Shown: one piece after another, positions 11,301-21,991 of the stretch
Layout of the letters: every line of letters begins with the position of its first letter
Position numbering within the stretch: position 1 is the first letter of the stretch
Origin: Certhia americana
Taxonomy: Eukaryota > Chordata > Aves > Passeriformes > Certhiidae
Reading direction: 5' to 3'
Assembly: GCA_018697195.1 (NCBI GenBank)
Contig: JAGMWU010000038.1
Span: 792,083 to 856,082, forward strand
DNA length: 64,000 nucleotides
Notes under the pieces: model-generated
What the model was told of the DNA's origin: nothing
Seen by the model: the letters and a program-made list of their open reading frames with translations, nothing else
Databases searched by the model: none
Program-made: the position numbers and the translations under genes

Positions 11301-14300
11301 AGGGGCCCAGGCTCCTCTGCAGCAGCCAGACTCCAACACCAGGGCTGTGCCTGGCTAGATCCATCCCCCCATCCCATCCACTGGCACCCACGGGGCTGAG
11401 GACAGAGTCACCCATAGCAGAAGGGACTGGCGGGTCTAGGGGCATCCAGCAGGAGGTGCTGCAGGGTGTGGGGCAGATGTGCCCAAGCAGGGGCAGTACC
11501 TTGCCTGCTTGTGGAGCTGAATGTAGGGACAGTGCTGATAACACCACCTTTGGTATTCCTAGACTGACTGAGGGGTTCAGCCAGCCCCTACCCCATGACT
11601 CTGCCCTCCAGGCTGGTCCCCAGGGCACCCAGGAATCCCAGCCACCCACCCATCCACGGGTGCTCACCACAGCTGTGGCAGGAGCGGGTGCCCATGGGCA
11701 GAGCGTGCTGTGCCCCATGAGTCACGGCGCTGGGCGGCACCGAGCCCCGGCAGCGCGGACGGCGTTCCCGTGGGAGAAGCGGCCGTGGTGTCGGGGTGCA
11801 ACAGGGCCAGGGCCACCTGCTCCTGCCCGGGCTGGTAATTGAGTCACCGGTTGCAGATTGATGGTTTAATTAAAACCCAATTAGAAACCTCATTGATCTT
11901 GTTAGCAACACGGGAAGGCACCGGCTTTAGCTGGGATTACAGGGATTGTATGGCCGTCGATAGTGACGGGGGTGTTGGGGGCACCTGTGGGGTGGTGCTG
12001 GAGTCCCAGGCTGCTTGGGGAAGGCTGTACCTGTCACATCGGTGCTGCCTGGTGGCACCCAGATCCCTCCACGTGGGGAGCAGCCCCCTCCTCCCGCCCC
12101 CCCCCCCCCCCGGAACCCCAGCTCCCCACGCAGGAAGGTGGCCCTGGGGACACCGTGTGCCGGTGATGCCGTTAGCGCCCGCGCCTTGCGGCTGCGCCAG
12201 GCGAGGCCGGGGGGGGGCTGTGCTGTGGCTCGGTGCCACCCGCGTGCGTGGGCTGCGTCGCAGGCGCTGTCTGCCGAGCCAGCGCGCGTGTGCGTGGCCG
12301 TCTGGGCGCCGTGACTGTGCAGCGCTGGCTGCGTGGGGAGGGTTGGCATGGGAAGGGGGGGGGGCCGCACTGAGCCCCTCATCTCCCCCTTGGCGGAGCG
12401 GTGGGTGCAGATGGACAGTTGGTCTGTCTATCCCTCTGTCCCTTGGGGTGGACCGGCCACAGCGGTCGATGCGCCTTTGCCTCTTGCTGTGGTGAGGGGT
12501 GACGGGAAGGGGACTCGTAAATCAATGGCACTTTTTTGTTCCCTGGGTGATGGATGGGCCCCGGATGCGCCAAAAGGACGAAGCTGCTGGAGCCAAACAA
12601 AGAGCCCGGCTGTGCTGGGGGCTGTCCAGTGCTGGGGAGCACCGTGCTGTCACCACATCGAGGACACCCCACATTGCCCTGCTCCCCACCACTGGCACCA
12701 CCAAGGTGGGGTGCTGAGCTATGCTCGGGCCCTGCCGTCCTCCAGGCCTCTCCAGCACCATGGGAATGAGTGTCTGCAGTGTGGGGGTCCAGACAGGGGT
12801 CTGGTCCCCTCTGTGCCACTGCTGCTGGGGCATGCTGCAGTGCACCAGGCGCTCCCCAGCAGTGTGGGAGCCAGCGTGCAGCATGCAGCCCGGATTTATG
12901 GCAGCAGATGGGAGCGGAGCGGCCGCCCAGCTCACCGGTGGCATCGGCGTGCCAGGTAGCCAGGGTCCCACCAGGGTCCCTCCAGTGTGGGGCCAGTGGG
13001 CACTGAGCCTGCGGCCGGTGCTGCCAGGGGACATCCATCTGCCCAGCATGACAGGCTGCTGGAAGGTACCACTGCCTCGACAAGCCCTGCTCTACAAACG
13101 CAGTCGTGCAGAAGTGATGCTGCCCGTTCTCCTCCCGCACTTAACCCTTCGGGCACTGCCACAACCCACCATCCCCACCAGCCATGCCATGGCTACTGGA
13201 ATCTGGGATATCGAGGGTCCATCCCAGCCCAGGTTGCTGGTGCTTCCTGATAGCTGTGGAGTTGACAGGGATTAGGCAGCCCATGCCTGCTCTGGGATGG
13301 GCGCTAGTGAGAAAGGAGGCAGAGTCCCTCTCTCAGAGTGTCTGTTCCTGCCTTTCCACCATAAACCAAGGCCCACAGGTCTCCTGGATGGTACTGTCAG
13401 CAGATCTTGGGACACTCGGGCCATTGCACTGAGGGGGCTGCTGGATTTTGGGGTATCTATCTGCGCGAGGTGATGCCTTGCAGTGACTGTGCAGGAGCCA
13501 AGCGTGGCAGGGCCACTGTGTTGTGACCAAAGCTGCTACCGGGGTCGCCTGGATGTGCCTCGGGTTGTGGTGGCCCTGTGGCTCTCCCCATGCAGGGCCA
13601 TTCCCCAGCTCCTCCCAGTTTATGATGATGCCTGTGGCAGCTGGCAATGCCCATGGGATTCATTGCCATGGGGCCCTTGCCACAACACCTGGGGCTCCTG
13701 TACCCTGCGATGGGTGCTGGTGTCCCCCAACCCAGGGGAGACTTTGGTGCCTCGTTAGTGAGGCTGTTTATCAGCAGCCACACTTCTTAATGAGCCGTGG
13801 CTTAACGAGCCCCAGCGTGGGGTCCCAGGGGACTGTGCCTCAGCGATGGGTACCACAAGGGAATGGGGGGTTACCACTCTCCAGCACCCCGTGGCAATGT
13901 TGCTTGTGACACTTCCTCTAGTCCCTCTGTGCCATGGCACAGCCACAGCCCGGCCGCGGGGAGCCCCAGCTGCCGGTGGCTGCCCCGGTTTGGGGCAGCT
14001 GGTATTGGGGTACACTGGCGTCCCAGCTCTGCGTCCCGCGTGGAGTTAATTGCAATTTTCTCCTTGGGGCCATTTCTTTAATAACAAGCCTTTTTCTCCC
14101 CCCGCCCCCCTTCCCACCACATCAAAGGGGGAAGATGAAAGGTCCCGGCGCCCGCTCAGCAAGGGTGGCTGCCTCAGCACCTTCCCGGCGGAGCAGTTGC
14201 CGGCGGGTGCCGGGATGGGCTGCGGAATAGCGGCTGCGCAGCGAGGGAGGGGCCGCGTGGGGCTGTGCTCCCTGTCCCACGGGTGATGAGTTCTGCTGTC

Positions 14301-17016
14301 AGCTCCCCCTGTTGCCCCCCGATGCCGGAGGCGGCATTTCTTGCCCCCTCCCCCCTTTACCGCCCGGCCCCGCGTCCCGCTATGGTTCCGTCTCCGACGC
14401 TCGGCTCCGGGTGCCGCGGGCGCTGGCGGAGTGCCGGGGCTCCTCAAACAGCGCCGGGGGCGATGGTGCAGGGTGGGGCGTCTGCACGCGCAGCCCTGCC
14501 CGCTGCCTGCCCAACCCTGCCGAGGAAACACGGGGAGCCGCTCAGCTCCAGCAGGGGTGCCGGGTCCCCCCCCCAAGGCCAAGGGGACTCGGAGCCATGC
14601 TTTGGGGGGAGCACGGTCCTGAGGTGGGAAAAGGGCCGTGATCCAGAGCGATGCGCCGTGAGCTGGAGCTCCACGGGGGAGCTCGGCCACGTGTGCCGGG
14701 ATGCTGCGGTCCATGTCCTGCGGGATGCGGGCCAGGGACCCCCGAGGCAGCGCTGGAACGGGCGGCGGAGCGTGGTCCGGTCAGGGCCCGGTGCCGCCGC
14801 GGCGGCTCGGTGCCGAGCCAGCTCCGCGTGGTAATTAATTGGCAGGAGCAGCGGGTCAGCGCGGCGGCGAGGATTACCGCGGCCGGGATTTCCGTCGGGC
14901 GCGGATTAGGAGCCAGCGGAGCCTCTCCTGAGTGGATCTGAGGGGATTGCTGCTCCTAATCAATGTAAATGAGGCTCCCTCAGGGCCACCCTTTACGGCA
15001 TTAACGAACTAACGGGATTAGCCAGAGCAGGGTGAGAAATCCTGGCTCCGAGCTGCGGCGCGTGCCAGGGCCATGGTGGGCGGCAGCGGTGGGTCGGCTC
15101 CAGGCTGCTGGAAATGGGGAATGCCGGGGAATGCCAGGGAATGCCGGAGTCCCTTTCACACCCACGGACTGTGTCCCGTGGAGACCCTGGTGCCTGTGGG
15201 ACCCTGATGCCCTTCTGTGTCTGTCTGTCCATCGTCTCCTCTTTGAGGCAGTCGGCACTTTCCAGGCAGACCCCAGAAGCACCGTCTGGTATGCCCATGC
15301 TCTTGCCCATCCCACCTGTGCATGTGGTTTGACACCCGTCCTCAGCAGCAGGATGGTGCTTCTGCTCCACGGGTATGTGTGGCTCAGGTTGTGCAGGGGT
15401 CCCACTGTGTTGGGGGCTCCAGACAGAGGTTGAACCGGGGGTGTTATTGTACTCAGAGTTCCAACCTGCCCCTCATTCAACCTCTGGGTCCCCTTGGAGG
15501 ACGGGAACACTGCCTGGGGAGGTGCAGGGCGTGTCCCTGACCTCCCATCCCTTCTTTCTTTTGCAGCCTGCGGCGGGAGGGCTACACGGTGCAGGTGAAT
15601 GTCAACGATTACCTGGACATCTACTGCCCGCACTACAACGCCTCGGTGCCCGAGCACCGGCTGGAGCAGTACGTGCTGTACATGGTGAATGCGGAGGGGT
15701 ACCGCACCTGCAACACCAGCCAGGGCTTCAAGCGCTGGGAGTGCAACCGGCCCCACGCGCCCCACAGCCCCATCAAGTTCTCGGAGAAGTTCCAGCGCTA
15801 CAGCGCCTTCTCACTGGGCTACGAGTTCCGTGCGGGGCAGGAGTACTACTACATATGTACGTGGGGCGCCGGGGCGGGACCCCCCCCACACCTCCCAAGC
15901 CCCAGATGGGTCCCCTCAGGTCCCACCCCAGTTGTTGCACCTCTGCATCCTCAGGGAGGACCCCCTTGGCTGGTTCCCCTGCACCCCCAAAACTGGGCAG
16001 CTGTTTCCCCCTAAGAGTGGGCACCTGGAGCTCTGGGAGGAGTTGAAGGAGCGAGGGGGCAGGGGGGTTACATGATGCAGGGAACAGATAGGGATGTGGG
16101 GAAAGATGGGAAGAAGGTTGGGATGTGGATGGGTGTGCCAGTGCATGGTGGGGTGCTGGGAGATCATGATGTAGTATGCAGGATACTGATGCAGGATCAG
16201 GGTTCAGGGCCTGCTGCTGCAGGATTGCAGTGTTGGTACCAGATACTGGTGCCGGGTTGGAATGCTGGGGCTGATGGTTCAGAGTTGGGGTGCTGGTACA
16301 GGGTATTGGTGCAGGATTTGGGGTGCTGCTGCATTCTCCCAGCCCAGAGCACACCCCTGGGCAGGACCAGACCCCGCTCTGCCCAGACCCACCAAGCCTC
16401 GGGGTGCCTGGGGTTGGGGTCACTGCCATGGAGCGCCTCTCAGCACGCTCTTTTCTTGCAGCCACACCGACACACAACCACCGCCGGGCCTGCCTGAAGA
16501 TGAAGGTGTTTGTCTGCTGCTCCTCCAGTAAGTACCCCGTGCCCATCCCGGGGGCTGTGGGCGAGCGGGGGCGGCGAGGCTGGCCGGTGGGTCCCCCAAC
16601 CCTCTCGTGGGAGTGGGTGAGGGGGCTGCGGTGCAGAGCATCCAGGGAGCATGACCCCCGTCCCCTCTCTCCCTCCACAGCGTCGCACTCCGGGGAGAAG
16701 CTGGCGCCCACCCTGCCCCAGTTCACCCTGCGGCCCGAGGTGAAGATCGAGGACCTGGGTGAGTCAGGCACAGCCCCCGGCCCCGGAGAACCGTGTCCCC
16801 GCTCCCCGCCGCCGCCCCTGGGGCAGCCCCAGCTACGGGGTGGGGGTTCGGGGCCTCCCCGCTGCCTTCCTCACCCTCTCGCTCTTCCCCACAGAAAACT
16901 TCAACCCGGAGATGCCGAAGCTGGAGAAGAGCATCAGCGGCACCAGCCCCAAGCGGGAACACTTGCCCCTGGCCGTGGCCGCCGCGCTCTTCCTCATGAC
17001 GCTGTTGGCCTCGTAG
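8312..17016 (+). CDS. EFNA3: Ephrin-A3, complete, five coding exons
   Basis: GPI-anchored ligand of EphA receptors, used in contact repulsion and axon guidance. Exons: 8312-8424, 15567-15856, 16462-16527, 16681-16758 and 16895-17016. All have GT-AG junctions and join in frame to 222 residues. Residues 1-25 form a Leu-rich signal peptide. The mature chain starts [13 protein letters not shown], with a glycosylation sequon. Exon 2 holds the ephrin receptor-binding domain ([21 protein letters not shown] ligand loop; EYYYI). The end, [16 protein letters not shown] then a hydrophobic tail FLMTLLAS, is the GPI-signal form typical of ephrin-A3 and distinguishes it from EFNA1 and EFNA4. Human EFNA3 is slightly longer (238 residues from memory). 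Exon 3 has the same length (66 nt) as in EFNA1 downstream, as expected of paralogs. Confidence 0.95.
8465..8484 (+). repeat. Homopolymer G20 tract
   Basis: Twenty consecutive G bases, 40 bases after the EFNA3 exon 1 donor, on the transcribed gene's sense strand. It can form intramolecular G-quadruplexes in DNA and nascent RNA. Its exact length is likely polymorphic or sequencing-dependent. Confidence 0.9.
9965..10110. promoter_or_regulatory. Candidate intronic enhancer of EFNA3
   Basis: AT-rich island in intron 1 with GATATTTATTG, GCAATTATAGCC, TGGATTAGATAAATTATGG and GGAATTAGG. It combines homeodomain cores, a GATA-type word and a GGATTA (Otx/Pitx-type) word in about 100 bases. Inferred from motif density and base-composition contrast. 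Confidence 0.35.
11835..11960. promoter_or_regulatory. Candidate intronic enhancer of EFNA3
   Basis: Contains GGTAATTGAGTCACC (homeodomain plus AP-1-like TGAGTCA), GGTTTAATTAAAACCCAATTAG and CATTGATCTTGTTAGC, followed by a return to GC-rich repeats. Dense TAATTA/AATTAG words suggest LIM-homeodomain-type regulation. Untested. Confidence 0.35.
14040..14150. promoter_or_regulatory. Candidate regulatory island with TCF-like site
   Basis: GAGTTAATTGCAATTTTC is followed by CTTTAATAACAAGCC and ACATCAAAGGGGG; the last matches the TCF/LEF core CATCAAAGG. Flanks are strongly GC-rich. Motif evidence only. Confidence 0.25.
14830..15025. promoter_or_regulatory. Candidate Otx/Crx-type enhancer near EFNA3 exon 2
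   Basis: Within 190 bases there are three GGATTA words (14871-14876, 14903-14908, 15015-15020), a GGTAATTAATTGG block at 14830-14842, and CTCCTAATCAATGTAAATGAGG near 14955. GGATTA is the core bound by K50 homeodomain proteins such as Otx2, Crx and Pitx. Ephrin-A genes are patterned in retina and midbrain, which makes the combination plausible. Binding and conservation are untested. Confidence 0.35.
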
Positions 17017-17671
17017 CTCCCGGCGCCCGCGGGGGCCCGGCCAGCGCCGCTCTGCCGGGTGCGGCCCCCCCGACCTGCTGCCCCTTGTGAGAGCCAGCGG
17101 GGAACCACGGCGAGACCACCACCCCCTGCCCGGAGAGCCGCCTGCAGAGCTGCCCCGCGGGGCAGGGATCATGGCACGCACCGATCCGGCTGGACTCGCC
17201 TCCCATCCCGCCAGCGGATGCGGCCACGTCCGCAGGGATGCGGCTGGGCGCGCTGCACCTCCCGCCGACACCATCCCGGGGCGCGGGGTCCTGCCCGCAG
17301 CCCCCCGGTGCCCCGTGGCTGCCCCGTGGCTGGGGGACAGCGCCAAGCAGGGGAGCCCGATGAGAGCAGGGACCCCCGGGGCCGGGCAGTCTGTACATAC
17401 CCATATAGATCTATACATACTGTACAGAGAGCGACTACAGAGATATATCTATACTGTACCATAGGCAGCGGCGCCGGCCCTGGGCTGGCTTGTACATAGT
17501 CGAACGTGTTGGATTTTCCTCGTCTTCCGTGAAGACCCGACCTATGCAAACGCACAGACACTTTTTGGGGAAAAACAAAACAAAACAAAACAAAAAAAAC
17601 ATTCTCGATCTTTTTTTCAAGTGCTTTGGCTGGTGATTTTCATATTCTGCTCTTAGTCTATAAAAAAAAAT

Positions 17672-17677
17672 AATAAA
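17672..17677 (+). terminator. EFNA3: EFNA3 poly(A) signal
   Basis: AATAAA in an A-rich end of the 3'UTR, about 655 bases after the stop codon. The UTR (17017 to about 17700) also has a (CAAAA)n tract near 17574-17600 and a TATA/TACA-rich patch near 17395-17460. Confidence 0.75.
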
Positions 17678-20600
17678 AGGATAAAAAAAGGGATCCCTGT
17701 CACGGTGGCGTGCAGCACTTCCAGCCCTCGGAGGGGCTCTGGCCCTCCCGGGTGGGCTCCGGCCGGGACAGGCATTCAGGAGAGGGCTGACCTCCACGTG
17801 CCACACACTTTGCAAGGCACGACAGCTCCAGCTACGGGCTCGGTACTGCTGGCAGGGGGATGCAGAGTGCTCCCCACTACTGGCTCTGCTCCCCATCGAC
17901 CCCCCAGCACCGACAGGGAGCATCTGGCAGGGACCTGGTGCTACCCACAGGAAAGCAGCATGGACAGCAGGAGCGCTTGAAGGTAAGGGCAGCGCGGGGG
18001 ACCCTTGGCACGCAGCCCTGGGGGTGTTGGGGTGGCGTTTGGGAGCAGCGGGGGCAGGAGAGCCTTCCTTGCCATCCTCACTGGCTGCAGAGTGAGCAGA
18101 CATGGGGTGCTGTAAACCCCATGGGAACTCTGGCATCATCCCCCCGGCGCGTCTGGCTCTGCCGGGCATGCCGGCTCCTGCCTGTTTTGGGGGGATCTGG
18201 CACACGCTGCCGGCTCCTGCGGGATGGGGGACGCCACCATCTCCCCACCAGTGCCTCCAGGCAAGGGGATGTGGGGGCTGGGTTGTGCCTGGGGATGGGG
18301 TCGCATCTATAGGGGGGTGTTGCTGGATCACTCAGACCCCCGCAGCCCCCACAGACACAGGGGAGTAGCTGTGGGCTCCTGACCCTGCATTCTGCAGGGC
18401 TGGGGGTACCCAGTGACCCCAGGGAGGGGGCAACCACTCTCCCCACAGGGTAGCAAGGGATGAGGGGCTGCGGCCCCGCCCCCGGTGTAGATTCCTGGAG
18501 AAGAGGGTCCTCACAGCCCCAGAGAGCAGGGCAGCCGCTCTTCCCCACCCAGCAGGCGCTGCAGGGCGGTGGCTGGGTGTCCCGCCGGCCCGGGCTTGTC
18601 CGGGTGCGGGAAGAGCCGACGAACCCGTCAGACGGGTCCTGGGAGCCCTCCCAGCAGGCGCCGGGTTCCCCACGTCCCCCCCGCGCTCCGACAGGCCTGG
18701 CGCAACGTGGGGCTGAGGTCCCTGTCATGGACCCCCTCCCGGGGTCTTGAGGTGCCACTGACTGCTGTCTGCTGGCCCAGGGCAGGGTGGGCGCTGGTGT
18801 GGCTGGGGCAGCACCACTGCCACTGCCAAGGGCCATATCTGCCCAGCTGCTGATCGCCAGGGACTGGCCACAACACCGGTCCCAGTGTGGTGCCATGCTG
18901 GTGGCACGTGGCATAGTGAGACAGACACAGCTTAGGTGGCCAGTGCCCTGGGGAGGTGCATGAGCTGGAGTCATTGCCCTGGCACAGAGAGCTCTGCCTG
19001 AAGGATCCCTCCTTACCTCGACCCTGGCACTGGCTTCTCATGCATGCATGGCACCACACATGGCTCTGTGGGCACTGGCCACCTGGCTCAGGTCTGCTTC
19101 ATGCTCTGGGGGTGAGCAGAGCGGGATAGCCTAGACCCACCAGGAGTCCTCTGGGGTGTTGGTAGAGAGGATTCCCAAGCCCAGCTGCTCCAAGTCAAAT
19201 GGAGGGCCCTTGTTGGGACCTCAATGCTGAGGTTTGGGTGCCCCCTGGGTAATTTGGGGTTTCAGAGCCTTGGCAGCAGATCCAGGCAGGGGATGTATGC
19301 CAGGAGCAGCCATGTGGCACAAGGCTCTGCCTCACCTCAGGGCAGCTCCCGTGCCCAGTCAGGGCTCTCCGGCCAAAGGCATGAGGTCCTGACACAGCTG
19401 GACAGCCCTGGGGCTGAGACTCTGCCCCCACCAGGCTGGCATCATGCCACGACTACCTGCCAGGCTGCACGCAGCTGGCACCACGCGTCACCGCGGTCTT
19501 TGCTCCTGGCCACAAACTGGACGGCTCCTCTTCCTCCCCCAGCCTTGCACTGGTGACGTCAGCCCAGCCAGGGGCCAGGGCACTCCCGGGTGTCCCCAGC
19601 CGACAAGCCACAAACACTTTGTCACGAGTTCAGCGGCCTCTGGCCAGCCCCACCTGCCCCACACGAAGCACCAGCGATGTTTACAGCATGAAATGGCTTC
19701 ACCTTTGTCCTGCCATCATGGGCACCAGTCCCAGCCCATTGTCACCTGCTCCCAGGTGCCGTGGCCATGAACATGTGCACCATGTGCGCACCACCACTGG
19801 CACCCCCAGTGCCACTGTCGGTGGGCACCCACCCTAGCCAGAGTGCTGCCCAACCTGTGCCCCACCATTGTGTCTCAAGCAAGGTAATGGGGCACCTCTA
19901 GTCCCAGCTTTTCCCTCAGACTGTCCCCAAGAGGGGACATGGGCTTCTCTTTCCATTCTTGGTCCTCCACCAGCACTCTGGGCCAGGCATGTTGGTGACA
20001 CTGGGTCTTGGTGTGTCCCTGTGGCCTCACTCCCAGCCCCTTCCCTGTGTCCTGCTGGCCCTGCTCCAGGGCTGGGGCCATGACAGATGGGACAGGGGAG
20101 CTCCTTGGCACACGGAGTTGGGTACCACATCCCAGCACCACAGGATGGATCCAGTGCGGTGCTCCAGGAGGCTCATTATGCCCCTGCAGGCTCAGCACAA
20201 GACTCAAGCACCAGGGGCTGCCCAGCCCTCCCTCACCTCTGCTCCCTGCCTTGGTTTCCCCAGGAACAGTCTGTCCCTGATGTGGAGGGGGCAGTACCAG
20301 GGCAATGCTGGGACCACGGGATTGGTTCCCACCAGCCTCTGGCTGCACCCATCCCCGTGGCCTGCACGTGCCATGCTCCAGCTCTGGGATCCCAGGGGTG
20401 TTCCCAGGAGGTGCTCCCCTGTACAAGCCACGGCAACGCCGGCATCCCTGGAACAGAGGCCTCACACTGTCATTATGGATGATGTCAGGCCTGGCCACAA
20501 CCAGGGAGGATGAGAGCAAAGCAGCCGATCCCCCTCCCTGGGAGCAAGGGTGTGGGGAGAGAGGCTGGGATGCACAGGACGCAGGTGGGATGTGGGTGGG

Positions 20601-20739
20601 ATGTGGGGCACCCAGCCCCACGGCCTGGGCCTGTAGGATGCCTTGGCTGCGGGAGCCACAGCTGCTCTCAGGTTGCGGTGCCGGCGCCTGCCGGAGCCCC
20701 TGCCGTGTGCCAGGGGAGCGCTCTGCGCCCGCTGCGGCA

Positions 20740-20870
20740 CAGGGCATGCAACATTACCCACAATCAATGGATCATTATGGAATAAACAAGAGGAAAGTTG
20801 TTTTGCAACTGTGGCTGAGTTATCGCTTCACAACACGCGGCGAAGCGTCGCGCGCCGTCCGGGACACGGA
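20740..20870. promoter_or_regulatory. Candidate regulatory island upstream of EFNA1
   Basis: AT-rich block: GCATGCAACATTACCC, CAATCAATGGATCATTATGG, AATAAACAAGAGG (forkhead-like TAAACA), then GGAAAGTTGTTTTGC. About 1.15 kb upstream of the EFNA1 start. Inferred from composition and motifs. Confidence 0.3.
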
Positions 20871-20940
20871 TGGATCCATGTCAGAGCAAATGGGAGCCGA
20901 CAGCGAGGCACCGCGCTCCCGCCAGGCAGTGGCAGCGTGC

Positions 20941-21285
20941 CCACTGTGCCCACCCAGCTCTGCACTTACAGCCCCCTGTCCTGCACCAACCATCCCCCAT
21001 CCGGCACCCACAGCCCCCTATCCTGCACCCACCACCCCACATCTTGCACCCACAGTCCCCTGTCCTGCACCCATCACCCCACATCCTGCACCCACAGCCC
21101 CCCCCACACCCACAGCCCCCCGTCCTGCACCTACAGACCCCCTCTGCACCCACTACCCCACATCCTGCACCCTCAGCCCCGTCCTGCACCTACAGCCCCG
21201 TCCTGCACCCACAGCCCCTCAGTGTGCACCCACAGCCTCCCAGTCTGCACCCACAGCTCCCATCCTACACTCTCAGTCAGACCTC
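20941..21285 (+). repeat. Minisatellite, CTGCACCCACAGCCCC-type unit
   Basis: About 15-20 degenerate tandem copies of an 18-22 base unit with core CCTGCACCCACAGCCCC. Copy lengths vary, so it is not a coding repeat. It creates long spurious frames (Cys/Pro/Thr- or Pro/Ala-rich) on both strands. Confidence 0.85.
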
Positions 21286-21503
21286 CCAGTAAGGAGAGTT
21301 CACTCTACCATGGGCCCCCGAGGTCACTGTGGGGATCAGTCCGGGCTCCCACTTCAGGTGACCCCAGGTGGGACCACGGGTGGTGGGTGCTGCCGGGCAG
21401 GACCTGCCCCCCACACCGTACAGGTGTGTTTGTGGAGTCCCTACCTGGTGTGGGTCACTTGTGGGGGGTTCCCCTGCTCTGTTCCGGTCCCGTGTGGGGG
21501 GAT

Positions 21504-21504
<1 letters not shown>

Positions 21505-21549
<45 letters not shown>
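21505..21549 (+). repeat. (GT)n microsatellite
   Basis: About 22 uninterrupted GT dinucleotides roughly 440 bases upstream of the EFNA1 start. Probably length-polymorphic; Z-DNA prone. Confidence 0.95.
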
Positions 21550-21550
<1 letters not shown>

Positions 21551-21889
21551 TGAAGGTGTGGTGAGGGTGTGGTGTTGTGTGTTGGGGGCTGCCCGTCGCT
21601 GTGAGGGGAGTGTGCCCCCCAGCCCGCTGCCGTTCCCGGTAGGGGGGCGGAGATTTGTGTCCCTCAGCCCGGTCCCGGTGTATGCGGGGGGGTTGTTTGT
21701 GTCCCGGCTAGTGTCGGTCTCGGTAGGAAAGGTTTGCGTCCCCCTGCCTGGTGCCGGTCCCGGTGGCCGTGAGTGCGTGTCGCCGCCGGTGCTGGTCTCG
21801 GTGTGGGGGTGGTTTGCGTCCCCCTGATCGATACCGGTGGGGGGGTGTGTCGAGTGTGTGTCGTCCCCTGCGCCTCGTCCCGTGTGTTG

Positions 21890-21991
21890 TTGTGCGAGCA
21901 CGGGGCGGGGGCGGGGGCGGGGCAGCGGCGGGGCCGTACTTAAGGCGGGGGCGGGCGGGGGCCGCCCGTGGAGCGCAGCACCCGCGGAGCG
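21890..21991 (+). promoter_or_regulatory. EFNA1: EFNA1 CpG promoter with Sp1-type boxes
   Basis: GGGGCGGGGGCGGGGGCGGGGC at about 21902-21923 gives stacked Sp1/KLF sites, followed by GTACTTAAGGC, a weak TATA-like word. The start ATG at 21992 lies in GAGCGATGGGG. Initiation site inferred. Confidence 0.55.

Larger units (their letters stand above)
8425..15566 (+). other. EFNA3: EFNA3 intron 1 (7.1 kb)
   Basis: Large first intron. It starts in the CpG island, carries a 20-base G run at 8465-8484 and a 15-base C run at 12097-12111, and contains short degenerate repeats (for example GGAGTGGGCTCT units at 11161-11230). Several AT-rich motif islands (about 9965-10110, 11835-11960, 13755-13820, 14040-14150, 14830-15025) stand out from GC-rich surroundings. 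No additional gene is recognisable. The long antisense frame over the promoter reflects GC bias. Confidence 0.85.
17700..21880. other. EFNA3-EFNA1 spacer
   Basis: About 4.2 kb without a recognised gene. It holds GC-rich unique sequence, one AT-rich island (about 20740-20870), a CCTGCACCCACAGCCCC minisatellite (20941-21285), a GT dinucleotide repeat (21505-21549) and degenerate GT-rich repeats leading into the EFNA1 promoter. The open frames across 20305-21830 come from the minisatellite. Confidence 0.7.

Noticed and set aside
20305..21827. Overlapping 419- and 394-codon frames upstream of EFNA1
   Set aside because: They run through the CCTGCACCCACAGCCCC minisatellite and the (GT)n repeat; low complexity and no homology.
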